Assembly: GCA_003170935.1 (NCBI GenBank)
Contig: PMYA01000171.1
Location: forward strand, 1 to 5,880
Length of the DNA: 5,880 nt
Direction: 5' to 3'
Source: Methanobacteriota archaeon
GTDB taxonomy: Archaea; Halobacteriota; Bog-38; Methanoflorentales; Methanoflorentaceae
Position 1 is the stretch's first letter. Each line of letters begins with the position of its first letter. Positions 5,540 to 5,880 of this stretch are shown here, piece by piece. The position numbers and the translations under genes were made by a program. The notes beneath the pieces are model-generated. The model was not told where the DNA came from and did no database searches. It saw nothing but the letters and a program-made list of their open reading frames with translations.

Positions 5540-5635
5540 TGGATGCTTATAGATAAACCCTCTGGTGCGTTGCGTTTCGCTACAGCAAGCAGCTCGTCTG
5601 GTGAAGGTGCTTCGCATTTCCAACTTAAGCATCCA
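5540..5635. repeat. Widely spaced perfect 10-bp inverted repeat over the promoter of the 334-aa gene
   Basis: TGGATGCTTA (5540-5549) and TAAGCATCCA (5626-5635) are perfect reverse complements 76 bases apart. The first arm overlaps the TATA candidate of the 334-aa gene. The arms could be two sites for one regulator, looping the promoter, or chance: a match of this length somewhere in this gap is unusual but not rare. Confidence 0.3.
5546..5557 (-). promoter_or_regulatory. Candidate TATA box for the 334-aa gene
   Basis: The minus strand reads TTTATCTATAAG, preceded by GAGGG. Its centre near 5552 predicts transcription from about 5527, giving a leader of about 20 bases that contains the GAGGTGA ribosome site. 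Confidence 0.5.
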
Positions 5636-5880
5636 AATATTCACTTTTCTCTGAGGACATTGATCGCGTATAGTGAAGCCTTGAAAGGAGCTTCCTCTGC
5701 TTACCGAAATAAAAAGAGACCGACAAAAAACGCTTTTGAATGCACATGATTGAGGAGTCAGTTTCAGCTTCGCTTACTACATGCTTTTTGCTAAAAACCA
5801 GTTTTTTTGTACGAAGCAGAAAAACAAACGCAATGCTTGTATTTTGTTGAAAATAGATCTTAGAGCCTATGATGGTAATC
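5558..5880. other. AT-rich stretch without a supportable gene
   Basis: No convincing coding region is seen. The minus strand is open without a stop from 5879 to a TAA at 5625 (about 84 codons), with no start inside a plausible context and an unremarkable Ser/Lys/Phe-rich translation; it could be the tail of a gene entering from the right, but I do not call it. T-runs occur on the minus strand (complements of 5711-5715 and 5725-5730) and on the plus strand (5785-5789, 5802-5808), so transcripts from either side may end here. A weak fold, GCTTCG (5767-5772) with CGAAGC (5812-5817), encloses AAAAAC/GTTTTT (5793-5806). At the right edge ATGATGG (5869-5875) could begin a plus-strand gene, but only four codons are visible. 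Confidence 0.5.

Noticed and set aside
5507..5644. 46-residue N-terminal extension of the 334-aa protein from an ATG at 5644
   Set aside because: It would place the TATA box and a near-perfect ribosome site inside the coding region, and it puts an Arg/Cys-rich unstructured segment before the membrane helix. The start at 5506 is far better supported.
5543..5749. 68-codon plus-strand frame
   Set aside because: It begins within the TATA box of the opposing gene, has no ribosome site or promoter, and its Ser-rich translation looks non-coding.
5793..5808. AAAAAC-CA-GTTTTT hairpin as a plus-strand terminator
   Set aside because: The stem is nearly all A-T with a 2-base loop and no plus-strand gene lies upstream for it to terminate.
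5869..5880. Start of a plus-strand gene (ATGATGGTAATC)
   Set aside because: Only four codons are visible, there is no ribosome site, and the TATA-like GTATTTTG 26 bases before it is too weak to support a call.

Overview
The window looks like the chromosome of an archaeon. The alanyl-tRNA synthetase is of the archaeal type: it has an N-terminal four-cysteine module and archaeal-style motif 2 and 3 blocks. Promoters look like archaeal TATA boxes about 25 bases before a start, and at least one gene appears leaderless. Base composition is moderate and codon use looks even across the genes (judged by eye, not computed). Wording in AlaRS suggests the TACK side of Archaea (Thaumarchaeota/Bathyarchaeia-like), but this is a weak inference. 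Nothing indicates a phage, plasmid, insertion sequence or CRISPR array.

Layout, left to right. (1) 1-80, minus: the first 26 codons of a gene that leaves the window, probably threonine synthase, starting 4 bases after the alaS stop. (2) 85-3015, minus: complete alaS, 976 residues, with catalytic, editing and C-Ala parts all recognisable. (3) 3016-3120: a compact divergent promoter region with a 10-bp perfect palindrome and an inverted repeat around the alaS TATA box. (4) 3121-3324, plus: a small charged 67-residue protein of unknown function, probably leaderless. (5) 3385-4281, plus: pdxS, the PLP synthase subunit, with a GTG start, its own TATA box and a Shine-Dalgarno sequence. (6) 4282-4501: a convergent intergenic region holding a TATA-like box, a perfect 10-bp stem, a competing wobble-paired stem and a strong terminal hairpin; it may encode a small structured RNA. 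(7) 4502-5506, minus: a 334-residue protein with one N-terminal membrane helix, a long acidic/proline/threonine linker and a C-terminal domain that resembles AbiTii of abortive-infection systems. (8) 5507-5880: its promoter, then AT-rich sequence with no gene I can support.

Most of the window is housekeeping. alaS and the downstream thrC-like gene form a tight minus-strand transcription unit (translation and amino-acid synthesis). The 67-residue gene and pdxS face the other way and may be partly cotranscribed. PdxS makes PLP, the cofactor threonine synthase needs, but that link may be coincidental; no pdxT partner is present. The two places most worth a second look are the membrane-anchored AbiTii-like protein and the structured pdxS/ORF334 intergenic region. 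No complete new multi-gene system is visible.
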